A stretch of 64,000 bases of DNA from Falsiroseomonas tokyonensis (GTDB lineage Bacteria > Pseudomonadota > Alphaproteobacteria > Acetobacterales > Acetobacteraceae), in NCBI RefSeq assembly GCF_019024325.1, contig NZ_JAFNJS010000009.1, forward strand, positions 140,839-204,838, written 5' to 3'. Shown here in pieces: positions 17,605-28,000 of the stretch. The notes beneath the pieces were generated by a model, which saw only the letters and a program-made list of their open reading frames with translations, searched no databases and had not been told where the DNA came from. The position numbers and the translations under genes are program-made. How positions within the stretch are numbered: position 1 is the first letter of the stretch; every line of letters begins with the position of its first letter.

Positions 17605-18003
17605 TCAGATCCGGCCGATCAGGTCCCCGAACCCCCAGACCAGCGTGCCCAGGATCAGCAGCGCGAAGCCGGCGCGTTCCATCACCTGGCGGTCGATGTC
17701 GCGCTGCAGCCGCTTGAAGCTGGCCAGCCGCACCGTGCGCTCGGCCCCGTCCACCCGCTCCATGTCGGAGAGCAGCGCCAGCAGGTCCGCCCGCGCGATC
17801 AGCACCTTGCGGCTGGCCAGCACCAGGCCGAGGGCAGTGAGGATGGCGCCGGAGCGGGCGAACCAGGTCCAGTCGCCGGTGCCGATGCTCATCCAGATGC
17901 CCGCAGCCATGGTCAGCAGCGAGGCCAGCGTGAAGCCTCGCACCACGCGGCGGAGTGCGCGGGAGCCCTCCTCCGTCAAGACTTTTCCGCGCGCCTCCGT
18001 CAC
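17605..18003 (-). CDS. Small integral membrane protein, 132 aa
   Basis: Not recognised as a named family. Three hydrophobic segments are visible: LASLLTMAAGIWMSIG, GAILTALGLVLAS and FALLILGTLVWGFGDLIG, with a charged cytoplasmic-type stretch between the second and third. GTG at 18003 overlaps the upstream dehydrogenase stop (GTGA), so the two are translationally coupled. A small hairpin (CGGCG/CGCCG, 17583-17598) lies after the stop. Confidence 0.65.
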   Translation of the reverse strand: MTEARGKVLTEEGSRALRRVVRGFTLASLLTMAAGIWMSIGTGDWTWFARSGAILTALGLVLASRKVLIARADLLALLSDMERVDGAERTVRLASFKRLQRDIDRQVMERAGFALLILGTLVWGFGDLIGRI

Positions 18004-18752
18004 GACTTGTGCACGCGCAGCGGCCCGAAGCTCTGCGCCACGGGCATCACCTGCAGCGTGTTGACGTTCACCCGCGCCGGGCGGGTGGCCACCCAATGAA
18101 CGGCGTCCGCGATATCCTCGGGCTCCAGCGCCTCCGTCCCGGCGTAAGGGGCCGCGGCCTTCTCGGCATCGCCCTTGAAGCGCACGGCGCTGAATTCGGT
18201 GCCGCCGACCAGGCCGGGCTCGATCTCCGTCACGCGCACCGCCGTGCCGAAAAGGTCGGCGCGCAGGTTCAAGCTGAAGTGGCGGACGAAGGCCTTGGTC
18301 GCGCCGTAGACATTGCCGCCCGGATAGGGCCATTCGCCGGCGGTGGAGCCGATATTCACCACATGGCCGCGGTTTCGCGCCACCATCCCCGGCAGCACGG
18401 CGCGGGTGACATACATCAGCCCCTTGCAGTTGGTGTCGACCATCGCGTCCCAGTCATCGAGGTCGGCGCCCTGGGCCGGGTTCAGGCCGAGCGCCAGGCC
18501 GGCATTGTTCACCAGCAGGTCGATCTCGGCGAAGCTGGGCGGCAGCGTCGCCACCGCCTGCTCCACCGCCGCGCGGTCGCGCACATCCAGCACCAGGCCA
18601 TGGCAGCGATCCGCGCCGAGCTCCGCGACAAGCGCATCCAGCCGCTCCGACCGGCGCCCGGCGGCGAGGATGCGCCAGCCATCGGCGGCCATGCGCCGCG
18701 CGATGGCGAGGCCGAAGCCGGCGGTGGCGCCGGTGATGAAGGCAAGGCGCAT
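18000..18752 (-). CDS. Short-chain dehydrogenase/reductase (YdfG-like)
   Basis: 250 residues. The nucleotide-binding TGATAGFG is at the N-terminus, with NNAG, catalytic Ser in NIGSTAG and YGATK as active-site Tyr/Lys. The closest pattern is the YdfG-type NADP-dependent 3-hydroxy acid or serine dehydrogenase. It is followed by the coupled membrane protein. Confidence 0.9.
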   Translation of the reverse strand: MRLAFITGATAGFGLAIARRMAADGWRILAAGRRSERLDALVAELGADRCHGLVLDVRDRAAVEQAVATLPPSFAEIDLLVNNAGLALGLNPAQGADLDDWDAMVDTNCKGLMYVTRAVLPGMVARNRGHVVNIGSTAGEWPYPGGNVYGATKAFVRHFSLNLRADLFGTAVRVTEIEPGLVGGTEFSAVRFKGDAEKAAAPYAGTEALEPEDIADAVHWVATRPARVNVNTLQVMPVAQSFGPLRVHKS

Positions 18753-18773
18753 CGCATCTCTCTCCGTTCTGGT

Positions 18774-19526
18774 TCAGCCGATCCGCAGCAGGCCAGGCCC
18801 GTGGGTGCGCAGCCAGGCGACCGCTTCCTCCCGATGCGGGGAGAGGCGGGCGACATGCGCCCAGAACCGCGCCGAGTGGTTCATCTCCCGCAGATGCGCC
18901 ACCTCATGCGCCACGACGTAGTCCAGCACCCATTCGGGCGCCATCACCAGGCGCCAGGAGAAGGCGAGCGTGCCGTCCGGGGCGCAGCTGCCCCAGCGGC
19001 TGCGCGGGTCCTTCAGCCGGATGGCGCGCGGCGTGACCTCCAGCGCCGCGGCATGGGGGGCGGCCAGCGCCGTGATGCGCCGCTTCGCCTCGGCGCGCAG
19101 GAAATCCGCGACGCGGCGGGCGAGGAAGGTCGGGTCGCCGCTGACCACGATGCTGTCCTCGTGCAGGAAGGCGCCGCCGCGGGCCGCCGGATCGTGCAGG
19201 ATGGCATGCTCCCGCCCGCCCAGCGGCACGCTTCCGCCGGCGACGAAGGGCGTATTGGGGGCGAGCGCGGCCAGCTTCTGGCGCACCCAGGGGCCATTGT
19301 CCCGCAGCAGCTTCAGCCCGGCGCGCCGCCCCGCGCGCGGCGGCAGCGTCACCACCACGGCGCCGGCGCGCGGGCAGATCCGCAGCGAGACATTTCGCGC
19401 CCGCGTGGAGGGACGCCACTGCACCAGGCATTCGCCCGGCGCATCCGCTTCATCCGGCAGGGTGACGAGTTCCGAGTCGGGCAGCTCCATCGCAGCAGCC
19501 TGCCCCGGCGCGGTGGGCCGGCTCAA
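18774..19526 (-). CDS. YgjP-type metal-dependent hydrolase (DUF45)
   Basis: 250 residues. The C-terminal zinc-peptidase motif HEVAHLREMNHS, preceded by RWGSCAPDGTLAFSWRL, defines the YgjP/DUF45 family related to M48 peptidases. The N-terminal 15 residues may not be translated, as MELPDSEL is another possible start. It overlaps the stop of the upstream glycosylase gene by four bases. Confidence 0.88.
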   Translation of the reverse strand: MSRPTAPGQAAAMELPDSELVTLPDEADAPGECLVQWRPSTRARNVSLRICPRAGAVVVTLPPRAGRRAGLKLLRDNGPWVRQKLAALAPNTPFVAGGSVPLGGREHAILHDPAARGGAFLHEDSIVVSGDPTFLARRVADFLRAEAKRRITALAAPHAAALEVTPRAIRLKDPRSRWGSCAPDGTLAFSWRLVMAPEWVLDYVVAHEVAHLREMNHSARFWAHVARLSPHREEAVAWLRTHGPGLLRIG

Positions 19527-20140
19527 CCGCGGTGTGCGGCCGGGCGCCGGAAGCCGGCGCGGGCCTCCGCGGCCTCGGCCCGAAAAGCGCAGCCCTCGGC
19601 ATGGTCGTTGATCAGGCCCATGGCCTGCAGGAAGGCATGCACCGTGGTCGGGCCGACAAAAGCCCAGCCGCGCTTCTTCAGGTCCTTGGAGAGGGCAATG
19701 GAGGCGGCGGAGGTGGCCGCGCCCTGCGGCGGCAGGTTTTGGGCATCCGGCTCGAAGGACCAGACATAGGCGGCGAGCGAACCCTCGCTGCGCACCAGCT
19801 CCTGCGCCCGGCGGGCATTGTTGATCACCGCCTGGATCTTGCCGCGGTGGCGGACGATGCCGGCATCGGCCAGCAGGCGTTCGACATCGGCCTCGGTATA
19901 GGCCGCGATGCGGTCGATATCGAAGTTGGCGAAGGCCGCGCGAAAATTCTCGCGCTTGTTCAGGATGGTCAGCCAGTTCAGCCCGGACTGGAAACCCTCC
20001 AGGCAGAGCTTCTCGAACAGCCGGCGGTCATCCGCGACCGGGAAACCCCATTCCCGGTCGTGATAGGCGATGTAGCCGGGCGTCGCGGCGCACCAGTGGC
20101 AGCGTGGGCGTCCATCGGGGCCGGTGAAAGGGTCCGCCAT
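19523..20140 (-). CDS. tag: DNA-3-methyladenine glycosylase I
   Basis: 205 residues. CHWCAATPGYIAYHDREWG (zinc-binding Cys and the catalytic-region Glu), LEGFQSGLNWLTILNKRENFR and the late KKRGWAFVGPTTVHAFLQAMGLINDH are all Tag signatures. It removes 3-methyladenine from alkylated DNA in base-excision repair. It overlaps the peptidase gene downstream. Confidence 0.96.
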   Translation of the reverse strand: MADPFTGPDGRPRCHWCAATPGYIAYHDREWGFPVADDRRLFEKLCLEGFQSGLNWLTILNKRENFRAAFANFDIDRIAAYTEADVERLLADAGIVRHRGKIQAVINNARRAQELVRSEGSLAAYVWSFEPDAQNLPPQGAATSAASIALSKDLKKRGWAFVGPTTVHAFLQAMGLINDHAEGCAFRAEAAEARAGFRRPAAHRG

Positions 20141-20143
20141 CGC

Positions 20144-20458
20144 TCAGCCCGGCAAGGCCTTCAGCTCCACCTCGACGAAGGAGAGCTTTTCGCTGCCCGC
20201 ATTGACCACATTGTGCTCCACGCCCGGGTCGCGGGTGTAGGAGACGCCCGCGGTCAGGGTGGCGTTGGCGGTGGCGCCGCCGGGCAGTTCCAGCAGCAGC
20301 GTGCCGTCGGTGACGGGGATCACCACATAGCCCCAGCCATGGCGATGCCAGCCGGTCTCCGCGCCGGGATCGAAATCCCAGCGCGTGACGCGGACCATGT
20401 CGTCGTCCTGCTGCAAGGTGCCGATCGCCGGCGCCCGGCAGGTGAGCGGCGTGCTCAC
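20144..20458 (-). CDS. Cupin-domain protein
   Basis: 104 residues forming a single cupin barrel: metal-ligand motif GWHRHGWGYVVIP and second motif DPGVEHNVVNAG. Possible roles are sugar or acid isomerase/dioxygenase-like; the sequence does not decide. It overlaps the DHDPS-type lyase stop by four bases, so the two may act together. Confidence 0.85.
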   Translation of the reverse strand: MSTPLTCRAPAIGTLQQDDDMVRVTRWDFDPGAETGWHRHGWGYVVIPVTDGTLLLELPGGATANATLTAGVSYTRDPGVEHNVVNAGSEKLSFVEVELKALPG

Positions 20459-21393
20459 TCCGCCGCGGCCTTCATCCCGAGGCCCGGCAGCGGCAGCGCG
20501 CCGGTGGCCTGCATGTTGTCCCAGGCCTTCTGGCCGGCCTCGGCGGACAGGGGCAGGTGCGGCGGGCGGATGTTGCGCCAGGCTGCATCGCCCGTGCTGC
20601 GGGCGATGATCTCGCGCAGGCCGGGGATGAGCGGGCTGGCGGTGGCGGCCTTGCGGGTCGCGTTCAGAACGGCCTGGGCGGCATCGGCCTCCGGCCCCGT
20701 GCGGTGCTTGTAGACGATCGCACCGAAGCGAGCGTTGACGTTGCCGGCTGCGGTGATGCAGCCCGCGCCGCCCTCGGCCAGGATCTTCTGGACGAATTCG
20801 TCGGAGCCCGAATAGACCTCGAACCCGTCCTTGGCGAAGTTGTCGATCATCGCCTTCATGTTCGCATAGTCGCCGGAGCTGTCCTTCACGCCCTTGATGA
20901 CGCCCGGAAAGGCCTTCAGCAGGCGGCCGATCAGGTCGAGGCTGAAGGGCACCGCGGATTGCTGCGGGAAGTGGTAGAGGTAGATGGCGATGCCGCCGCC
21001 GACCCGCTGAACCAGTTCGGAGAAGTAGGCAAACAGTCCGTCATCGGAGGGCGCCTTGTAGTAGAAGGGCGGCAGCACCAGAACGCCGCGGCAGCCCTGC
21101 GCCTTGGCGTGCTTCGTCAGCTCCACCGTATCGGCGAGCGACGCGCAGCCGGTGCCCGGCATCAGCTTCGTGGCCGGCACGCCGCGGGCGATGATGCCCT
21201 CCAGGATCTGCTTGCGCTCCTCGAAGCCGAAGCTGTTCGCCTCGCCGGTGGTGCCCAGGATGCCGAGGCCGTTGCAGCCATTGGCCAGCAGCCAGTTGCA
21301 ATGCGCCGCATAGCGGTCGAGGTCCGGCGAGAAATCGGCCTTCATGGCGGTCAGCGCCGCCGCATTGATGCCGCCGAAAAGCGCGTCTTTCAT
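20455..21393 (-). CDS. Dihydrodipicolinate synthase / N-acetylneuraminate lyase family protein
   Basis: 312 residues, class I aldolase barrel: GILGTTGEANSF (carboxylate-binding), Tyr in IYLYHFPQ and Schiff-base Lys in IKGVKDSSGD. The sequence is more like the catabolic lyase/dehydratase branch than the true lysine-pathway DapA, but the substrate is not clear. ATG at 21393 has a GGAAGGA-type site upstream. It is coupled to the cupin gene. Confidence 0.88.
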   Translation of the reverse strand: MKDALFGGINAAALTAMKADFSPDLDRYAAHCNWLLANGCNGLGILGTTGEANSFGFEERKQILEGIIARGVPATKLMPGTGCASLADTVELTKHAKAQGCRGVLVLPPFYYKAPSDDGLFAYFSELVQRVGGGIAIYLYHFPQQSAVPFSLDLIGRLLKAFPGVIKGVKDSSGDYANMKAMIDNFAKDGFEVYSGSDEFVQKILAEGGAGCITAAGNVNARFGAIVYKHRTGPEADAAQAVLNATRKAATASPLIPGLREIIARSTGDAAWRNIRPPHLPLSAEAGQKAWDNMQATGALPLPGLGMKAAAE

Positions 21394-21416
21394 CTTCAGG
21401 GTCCTTCCCTTGGAAA

Positions 21417-21902
21417 TCAGGCCCGCCGCGGGCGGGGCATCGGCCGTGCCGCCCGGGGCCACTGCCCCGGCCAGTCCACGGCATGGTCTTCCAGCGCATC
21501 CGCGTCCCGCTCCGCCACCACGCGGCCGCGGACGGAGACTCCGGCTTCATGCACCGTCTCGCGGCTGCCGGAGACCAGCGGGTGCCACCAGGGCAGGTCG
21601 CGGCCCTCGGCCAGCAGGCGATAGGCGCAGGTGGGCGGCAGCCAGTCGATCGCGGCCACCTTGGCGGGCGTCAGCTTCACGCAATCCGGCACCTTGGCCT
21701 TGCGGTTCGCATAATCCTTGCAGAGGCAGCTCTGCCCATCCAGCAGCCGGCAGGCGACGCTGGTCCAGACCAGCGCCTCGGTCTCGGCATCGCGCAGCTT
21801 GTGCAGGCAGCAGCGGCCGCAGCCATCGCACAGGCTTTCCCATTCGGCACGCGTCATGGCGCCGAGCGACTTGGTACGCCAAAAAGGTTCGGGGGAGGCC
21901 AT
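21417..21902 (-). CDS. YcgN-family cysteine-cluster protein (UPF0260)
   Basis: 161 residues with the cluster [12 protein letters not shown] and further Cys in [14 protein letters not shown] and DCVKLTP, as in YcgN/UPF0260, which belongs to the YkgJ-like Cys-cluster proteins. The Cys set suggests Fe-S or zinc binding; the biochemical role is unknown. ATG at 21902 gives family length. Confidence 0.9.
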   Translation of the reverse strand: MASPEPFWRTKSLGAMTRAEWESLCDGCGRCCLHKLRDAETEALVWTSVACRLLDGQSCLCKDYANRKAKVPDCVKLTPAKVAAIDWLPPTCAYRLLAEGRDLPWWHPLVSGSRETVHEAGVSVRGRVVAERDADALEDHAVDWPGQWPRAARPMPRPRRA

Positions 21903-21954
21903 GGGTGGCACGCTACCCCCTGCGGTGGCGGGTGGGAACGCCGCCGGCCGCATA

Positions 21955-22227
21955 TCAGCCTTCGGCGACGTCGCGGAAATAGGGTTCGACGGTGCCCTTC
22001 AGCTTCAGCGTCAGCGGCTGGCCCTTGCGGTCCACCGCCTTGCCGACGGAAACCCGCACCCAGCCCTCGCTGACGCAGTATTCCTCGACATTGGTCTTCT
22101 CGGTGCCGTTGAAGCGGATGCCGACGCCGCGCGCCAGCAGCACCTCCTGGTAGAAGGGGCTGCGCGGGTCCACGGAGAGGCGGTCGGGCAGAGTCTCGGG
22201 GGCGTTTTCGGGGGCGTTTTCGCTCAT
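21955..22227 (-). CDS. DUF3297 family protein
   Basis: 90 residues with [23 protein letters not shown] and [13 protein letters not shown], diagnostic of DUF3297 (function unknown). The first residues contain the repeat NAPENAPE, coded by a tandem GAAAACGCCCCC. ATG overlaps the upstream hydrolase stop (ATGA). Confidence 0.9.
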   Translation of the reverse strand: MSENAPENAPETLPDRLSVDPRSPFYQEVLLARGVGIRFNGTEKTNVEEYCVSEGWVRVSVGKAVDRKGQPLTLKLKGTVEPYFRDVAEG

Positions 22228-22874
22228 GCGGGGGTGGTAGTCGCAGCGGGCGGCGCTGCCAAGGGTTCCTGCCAGCGGCGCAGCGCCGCCAGGAAGCGGG
22301 CGGCGGCCTGTTCCGGCGGCCAGGGCTGCCAGGGCGTGCCGCCATAGCCCTCCACCAGCGGGTCCGTTTCCATCACGGCGGCGCGGATGCCGAGCGTGTC
22401 CCGCACTTCGGCGCTGGACCAGCCGGCGACATGCACCGCCTCCGCCGCCGCCATGGCCACATCCAGCTTCTTGTGCAGTTTCCGCTGCGCCGGATCCCAG
22501 GGCGGCAGGGCGTAGCGCTGCGCGATCACCGACCAGAGCCGCTCCTGCAACGCCAGGAAGCCCGGCCCCAGGAAGGGTTTGAGGGGCGAGATGCAGTCGA
22601 AATTGGTCAGCCCCTCCTCCGCATCATGCAGCAATTCGCGCAGCGCCTCCGCCGGGCCGGGCGCGGGGCGGGCCCGAAGCCGCAGCGCCAGCACCGAAAG
22701 GCAGTGCTGCGCGACCGAAAGCGGCGCGCCCGGCCAGATGGAATGGCCGCCCCAGCGGAAGGTGCGGGACAGGCCGGTGGCCAGGTCCTCATCCGTCCAA
22801 TCGAAGGGGGTGGGCGCCAGCAGGTCCAGCCGGCGGCCGGAGGGCAGGCGGACCCAGGCGCGGGCCTCGTTCAA
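22224..22874 (-). CDS. HD-domain phosphohydrolase (YfbR-like)
   Basis: 216 residues. VAQHCLSVLAL and the HD motif LLHDAEEGLTNFD, with SPLKPFLG, match a group of alphaproteobacterial HD hydrolases related to YfbR 5'-nucleotidases. The N-terminal RRLDLLAPTPFDWTDEDLA block is also conserved in that group. The start is TTG at 22874, overlapping the upstream MBL gene stop as TTGA; upstream in-frame sequence belongs to that gene. The metal and substrate are not known. Confidence 0.82.
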   Translation of the reverse strand: MNEARAWVRLPSGRRLDLLAPTPFDWTDEDLATGLSRTFRWGGHSIWPGAPLSVAQHCLSVLALRLRARPAPGPAEALRELLHDAEEGLTNFDCISPLKPFLGPGFLALQERLWSVIAQRYALPPWDPAQRKLHKKLDVAMAAAEAVHVAGWSSAEVRDTLGIRAAVMETDPLVEGYGGTPWQPWPPEQAAARFLAALRRWQEPLAAPPAATTTPA

Positions 22875-23620
22875 GGTGCCGTCAGGTCGAATTCGGCGGT
22901 CACGGCCAGGTCCTCGCTGAACCAGGACCGGATCGCCGCCTGGCGCTGGCCGCAATATTCCGGGTGGCCCTCCGCATCCAGCCGCATGGTCAGGTCATGC
23001 CCGGGGACAAGCAGCGTGCCCGGCACCGCCCGCCACAGCGACCAGATGCCGGCCATGGAGGATTCGGACGCCGCGGCATCCATGGTCATGTCGGCGGCCA
23101 TCGAGAGCATTTCCGCCCGGTTCTTCGCCGCATCGCCGCTGAAGATCACCGGCGGGTCATTGGCGGCCAGGTAATAGACCAGGCAGCCCGGCGTATGGCC
23201 GGGGGCGGCGATGGCATGGATGCCCGGCAACGGCTCATCCCCCGCCGCGATCCTGCGCGTGCGGGGGTTCTGGGCCAGTTCGCGCACATGCAGCTCCGGC
23301 AGGGCGTTGAAATCCCAGGGCTCGGCCTCGGCCCAGGCCATCTCCGCCGCGCCAATCCAGACCGTGGCATTGGGGAAAAGCGGCGCATTCACGCTGTGGT
23401 CCCAATGCGCATGGGTCAGCAGGATGTCTGTCACATCCTCCCGCCTCACCCCGCGGGCCGCCAATTGCTTGGCGAGCTCCGGCCGCACGCCAAAGGACCC
23501 CACATCCACCAGCGCCACCCTTCCCTCGCCCCGCAGCAGGGCGATGGTGCTCCAGCCCAGCGCGCCATGGCAGACCGACTTGCCCGGATAGCCCTGCACC
23601 AGCACGTCCAGCGTATACAT
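22871..23620 (-). CDS. MBL-fold metallohydrolase (AHL-lactonase-like)
   Basis: 249 residues. The zinc motif THAHWDHS, GHTPGCL, GDA and PGHD follow in order. The N-terminus YTLDVLVQGYPGKSVCHGALGWSTIALL resembles the N-acyl-homoserine-lactone lactonase branch, but substrate is not proven by this. It is coupled by overlap to the HD hydrolase downstream and divergent from the nuclease gene at 23696. Confidence 0.87.
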   Translation of the reverse strand: MYTLDVLVQGYPGKSVCHGALGWSTIALLRGEGRVALVDVGSFGVRPELAKQLAARGVRREDVTDILLTHAHWDHSVNAPLFPNATVWIGAAEMAWAEAEPWDFNALPELHVRELAQNPRTRRIAAGDEPLPGIHAIAAPGHTPGCLVYYLAANDPPVIFSGDAAKNRAEMLSMAADMTMDAAASESSMAGIWSLWRAVPGTLLVPGHDLTMRLDAEGHPEYCGQRQAAIRSWFSEDLAVTAEFDLTAP

Positions 23621-23695
23621 CAGCGCGTCCCCGATCCTTCGCGCCACAGTAGCGGGGTTGCGGAGCGCGCCAAGCCGGCCGATTCTTGGGGGCAG

Positions 23696-24907
23696 ATGAA
23701 GTTCCTCCACGCCGCAGATATCCACCTCGACAGCCCCATGGCCGGCCTGCAGGCGCGCGCCGACCTGCCGCCGGACCTGCTGCGCCACTGCACCCGCCGC
23801 GCCTTCACCGCCCTGTTCGACCTGGCCATCGCGGAGGACGTCGCCTTCGTCCTGATCGCCGGCGACCTGTATGACGGCGACTGGAAGGATTTCTCCACCG
23901 GGCTTTTCGTGGCCGAGCAGATGAAGCGCCTCGGCCGGCCCTGCTTCCTGCTGCGCGGCAACCACGACGCCCGCTCCGTCATCACCAAGGAGCTGGCGCT
24001 GCCCGCCAATGTCTTCGAATTCTCCACTCGAACCTGCCAGACGCATGAGCTGGGCGAGCTCGGCATCGCCATCCACGGCCATTCCTTCCCGAACCGCGCG
24101 GTGCCGGAGGATCTTTCCCTCGGCTATCCCGAGCCCCGCCGCGGCTGGCTGAACATCGGACTGCTGCATACCAGCGCCAATGATCCCGGCGAGCATGAGA
24201 CCTATGCCCCCTGCGACCCCGCCCTGCTGCGGCTGAAGGGCTACGACTACTGGGCGCTTGGCCATATCCACCAGCGCCAGGTGCTGTCCGAGCACCCCTG
24301 GATCGTCTTCCCCGGCAATATCCAGGGCCGCCATATCCGCGAGACCGGCGCCAAGGGCTGCAGCCTGGTGACGGTGGAGGAGGGCCGGGTGGTCTCGGTG
24401 GAACACCGCGCCCTGGACACGCTGCGCTGGGCCTTGCTGGAGGTGGAGGCGGCGGCGGAGGAGACCCTCGCCGCCCGCATCGCGGATGCCGTCGGCCAGG
24501 CCCTCTCCGAATCCGAGGACCGCCCCCTTCTGGCCCGCCTGGTCCTGACCGGGGAGGCGCTGCCCGGCCTCGCCGCCGATGCCGAGCGCCTGGCCGCTGA
24601 ATGCCGTAACGCCGCCATCGAGGCCGGCGGCACCCTGTTCATCGAGGCCGTGCGCCTGCGCACCCGCCCGCGCCGCAGCCTGGAGGCCGGCGCGCTGGAC
24701 CCGCTGCGCGCCGCCTTCGCCGCCGGCCTCGCCGACCCCGCCCGCAGCGCCGCCCTGCTGGCCGAGATGGCCGCCCTGCGCGCCAAGATCCCCGCCCCGG
24801 CGCGGGAGGGGCTGGACCTGCCGGAGGATGCGGAGGCGCTCGCCCGCATGGCGGAGGAAGCCTGGGCCCTGGCAGCGGCCGCCATCGCGGCCGAACAGCC
24901 GGCATGA
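23696..24907 (+). CDS. Metallophosphoesterase, YhaO/SbcD-like DNA nuclease
   Basis: 403 residues. Calcineurin-type metal-ligand motifs run in order: HAADIHLD, AGDLYDGD, LLRGNHDA, LLHTS and GHIHQ. The C-terminal cap fits the YhaO group, partners of YhaN-type SMC-like ATPases, rather than full SbcD. ATG at 23696 follows GGGGGC. The partner ATPase gene starts 139 bp downstream on the same strand. The proposed role is processing of DNA ends; inferred from family. Confidence 0.9.
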   Translation: MKFLHAADIHLDSPMAGLQARADLPPDLLRHCTRRAFTALFDLAIAEDVAFVLIAGDLYDGDWKDFSTGLFVAEQMKRLGRPCFLLRGNHDARSVITKELALPANVFEFSTRTCQTHELGELGIAIHGHSFPNRAVPEDLSLGYPEPRRGWLNIGLLHTSANDPGEHETYAPCDPALLRLKGYDYWALGHIHQRQVLSEHPWIVFPGNIQGRHIRETGAKGCSLVTVEEGRVVSVEHRALDTLRWALLEVEAAAEETLAARIADAVGQALSESEDRPLLARLVLTGEALPGLAADAERLAAECRNAAIEAGGTLFIEAVRLRTRPRRSLEAGALDPLRAAFAAGLADPARSAALLAEMAALRAKIPAPAREGLDLPEDAEALARMAEEAWALAAAAIAAEQPA

Positions 24908-24930
24908 GGCCCTCTGACCATGAGCACGAC

Positions 24931-24983
24931 CTGCGGCCGCTGCTTGCAGCCCGCCAGCGGCGTGGCGAGCCAAGCGGCCGCAG
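24931..24983. repeat. Inverted repeat in the gap between the nuclease and ATPase genes
   Basis: Arms CTGCGGCCGCT (24931-24941) and AGCGGCCGCAG (24973-24983) around 31 nt. Each arm also contains the self-complementary GCGGCCGC. It lies in an otherwise empty 139-bp spacer. Confidence 0.4.
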
Positions 24984-25046
24984 GCCGCGCCCGGCGCTTG
25001 AGGGCGGCAAGGACGTGCCAACGAGCTGCCGGAGGCGGGCTTTGGC

Positions 25047-28000
25047 ATGAGGCTGCTGCGCCTGGACCTGCTGCGCTACGGGCACCTGACCGATACGCGG
25101 CTGGATTTTCCCGAAGACGCACCGCTGGTGGTGGTGCTCGGCCCGAACGAGGCGGGGAAATCCACCACCCTCTCCGCCATCGGCGATGCGCTCTTCGGCT
25201 TCCCGACGCGCAGCCCCTATGCCTTCCTGCACGAGACCAGCGCGCTGCGGCTCGGCTTCGAAGTGCTGGGGCGCGACGGCAGCCGCGCCACCTTCCTGCG
25301 CCGCAAGGGCAACAAGAACACGCTGCTGGATGCGGCGGAAAACCCGCTGCCGGATACGGCGCTGCTGCGGCTGCTGGGCGGCGCCAGCCGGGCGCTGTTT
25401 GAGACCACCTATGGGCTGAACGGGGCCACCCTGCGGGAGGGCGCGCTGTCCCTTCTCGCCAGCGGCGGCGAGGCGGGCGAGAGCCTACTGGCAGGCATGG
25501 GCCTGCCGCATCTGCGCCGTGCGCTGGACCGGCTGGATGCCGAGGCCCGCGCCCTGCACGGCGATGGCCGCGGCCGCCGCGCCCTGGCCATCGCCGCGGA
25601 GGCCTGGGCCGAGCAGCGCCGCGCGGCGGAGGAGGCCGCGATCCGCCCGCGCGAATGGCTGGAGACCAAGGCGCGGTACGATGCGCTCTGCACCGCCATC
25701 GAGCAGGCGACCGCCCGGGGCGATGCCCTGGCCGCCGAGGCCGCCCGGCTGAACCGCGCCCGCCGCATCCTGCCCTTGCTCGCCAGCCTGGACGCGCTGC
25801 GGCAGGAGGCCGCCGCGGTCGCCGATGCCCCGTCCCTGCCCGAGGACGCCGCCGCCACGCTGCGCCAGCTTCTGGAAGACCAGCGCCTGGCCGCGGAGGA
25901 TGAGCGGCGCGAGCGGGCGGAAGCCGAGGCGCTGCAGGCCGCCGCCGCCGCCCTGCCGCAGGACCCTGAGGTGCTGGCCCAGCAGGATGCCATTGACCTG
26001 CTGGCCGCACGGCGCGCCGGCGCGCTGGAAGCGGCGCGGGACCTGCCCGGGGTGCAGCGCAAGGTGGAGGCCTATCGCGCCGAGGTCGAGGAAGCCGCCG
26101 CTTTGTTCGGCAGCGCCGCCACGCCCGAGGAGGTGCGCGAAGCCCTGCCCCGCGCCGCCGATCGCCAGGCCGCCCAGGCGCTGATCCGCCGCCGCACCGA
26201 GCTCGCCACCGCCCTGGCCAGCGCCGAGGAAGCCCTGGCCGAGGCGCGGCGCCAGCTGGCGGCGGCCGAAGCGCGCCTGGCCGCCTGCCCCGCGCCCCCC
26301 GCCACCGCGCCGCTGCGCCGCGCCATCGATGCCGCCCGCGGCGAGGGCCAGCTCGATCGGGAGCTGGCGGTGGCGCAGCGGGCGCAGGCGGAGGCTGAGC
26401 GGCAGCTTGCCATCCCCCTCGCCGCCCTGCCGCTTTTCACCGGGTGCGCCGAGGCGCTGGCCGCCCTGCCCCTGCCCCTGCCCGCCGCCACGGACGCCGC
26501 CGCCCGACGCCTGGCGGAGACCGCCGCATCCGCCGAGGCCGCCCGTCAGGCCGAGGGCACCCTCAGCGCCGAGATCGCGGCGCTGGAGGAGGCGGTGCAG
26601 GCCCTGGCGCGCGGCGAGACGGTGCCGACTCCCGCCGTGATCGCCGCCGAACGCACCCGCCGCGACGCCGCCTGGGCCACGCTGCGCACCCATCTGGCCG
26701 CCGGCACCGCCCCAGACCCGGCCCTGCCCGACCAGTTTGAGGCGCTGCGCGACCAGGCGGACCGCCTGGCCGATGCCCGGGCCGACGATGCCGGGCGGGT
26801 GAACGACTATGCCGCCCGGACCGCCCGCCTGGCCCTGCTGCGCGACCGGCAGCCGCGGATGCGGGAGGAAGCCGCGGCGGCGGAGGCGGCGGTGGCAGCG
26901 GCCCAATCCGACTGGCTCGCGCTCTGGCAGCCCGCCGGGCTCGTGCCGCAGGACCCCGCCGCCATGGCCGAATGGCGCCGCAGCCGCGCCGAGGTGCTGC
27001 GCCTGGCGGACCAGGCCACGATGGCCCGGACCGTGCGGGAGGCGCTGGCCGGCCGCCTGGCCGCCGCCTGCGCCGCGCTTCAGGCCCTGATGCCGGGGAC
27101 CGAGGCCAGCGTGCCCCCCGGGCTCGCCCCGCTGCTCGACCGGGCCCAGGATGCGCTGGAGGCGGCGGAAACGGCGCAGCAGCGGCATCGCGACCTCGCC
27201 CGCCGCGCGGCGGAGGCGGGGGAGCAGGTGGAAGCCGCGCGCCATGCCCAGTCCCGCGCCGCCGCGGCACTGTCCGATTTCGCCCCGCAATGGCAGGACG
27301 CGACCCAGGCGCTGCGCCTGCCACCGGACGCCTCGGCGGAGGCGGTGGAACGCGCCCTTGGCGCCTGGACAAGGGTGGCGGAGGCGGCCAAGGCCTGGCG
27401 CGGCGATGCGGCCCGCGTCGCGGATATGCAGCAGGCGATCGACAGTTTCGCGGAGGAAGCCGCGCAGCTGGCGCAGCGGCTCGGCCTGCCGCCGGGCGGG
27501 GAACCGGCCCCTGCCCTGGTCGCGCAGCTCGCCCGGCGCCTGGACGCGGCGCGGGAGGCGGCGAAGGATTTTGGGCGGCTGGCGGAACAGCAGCGCGACC
27601 GGCGGCAGAAGCTGGCCATGGCCTCCGCAAGACGGACGGAGGCGGAGCGCCGGATCGCGGCGCTGCGGGAGGCAGCCGGCGCCGCGGACCTGCCGGCGCT
27701 GGAGACGGCGATCCGCCGCTCCGCATTGCGCACCGAATTGCAGGCTGCGCTGGCCCGCGCGGAGGCCGCGCTGCGCGCCCAGGGCGATGGCCATGCGGAG
27801 GCCACGCTGCGCGCCGAGGCCGAGGGCACGGACCCAGACGAGGCCGCCGGCCGGCTGCAGGGGATCGAGGCGGAGCAGGCCGCGCTGCGCGAAGACCTGA
27901 CCCGGCTGGGCGCGGAGCGGCAGCAGGCCGAGGCGAGCCTGGCCGCCATGCAGCGCGGCCGGGATGCCGCCGCCCATGCCCAGGCGGCCCGCCACCACCT

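Noticed and set aside
24920..25402. 160-codon plus-strand frame starting in the gap before the YhaN-type gene
   Set aside because: Most of it overlaps the ATPase gene in another frame, with no family match, and it ends inside that gene.
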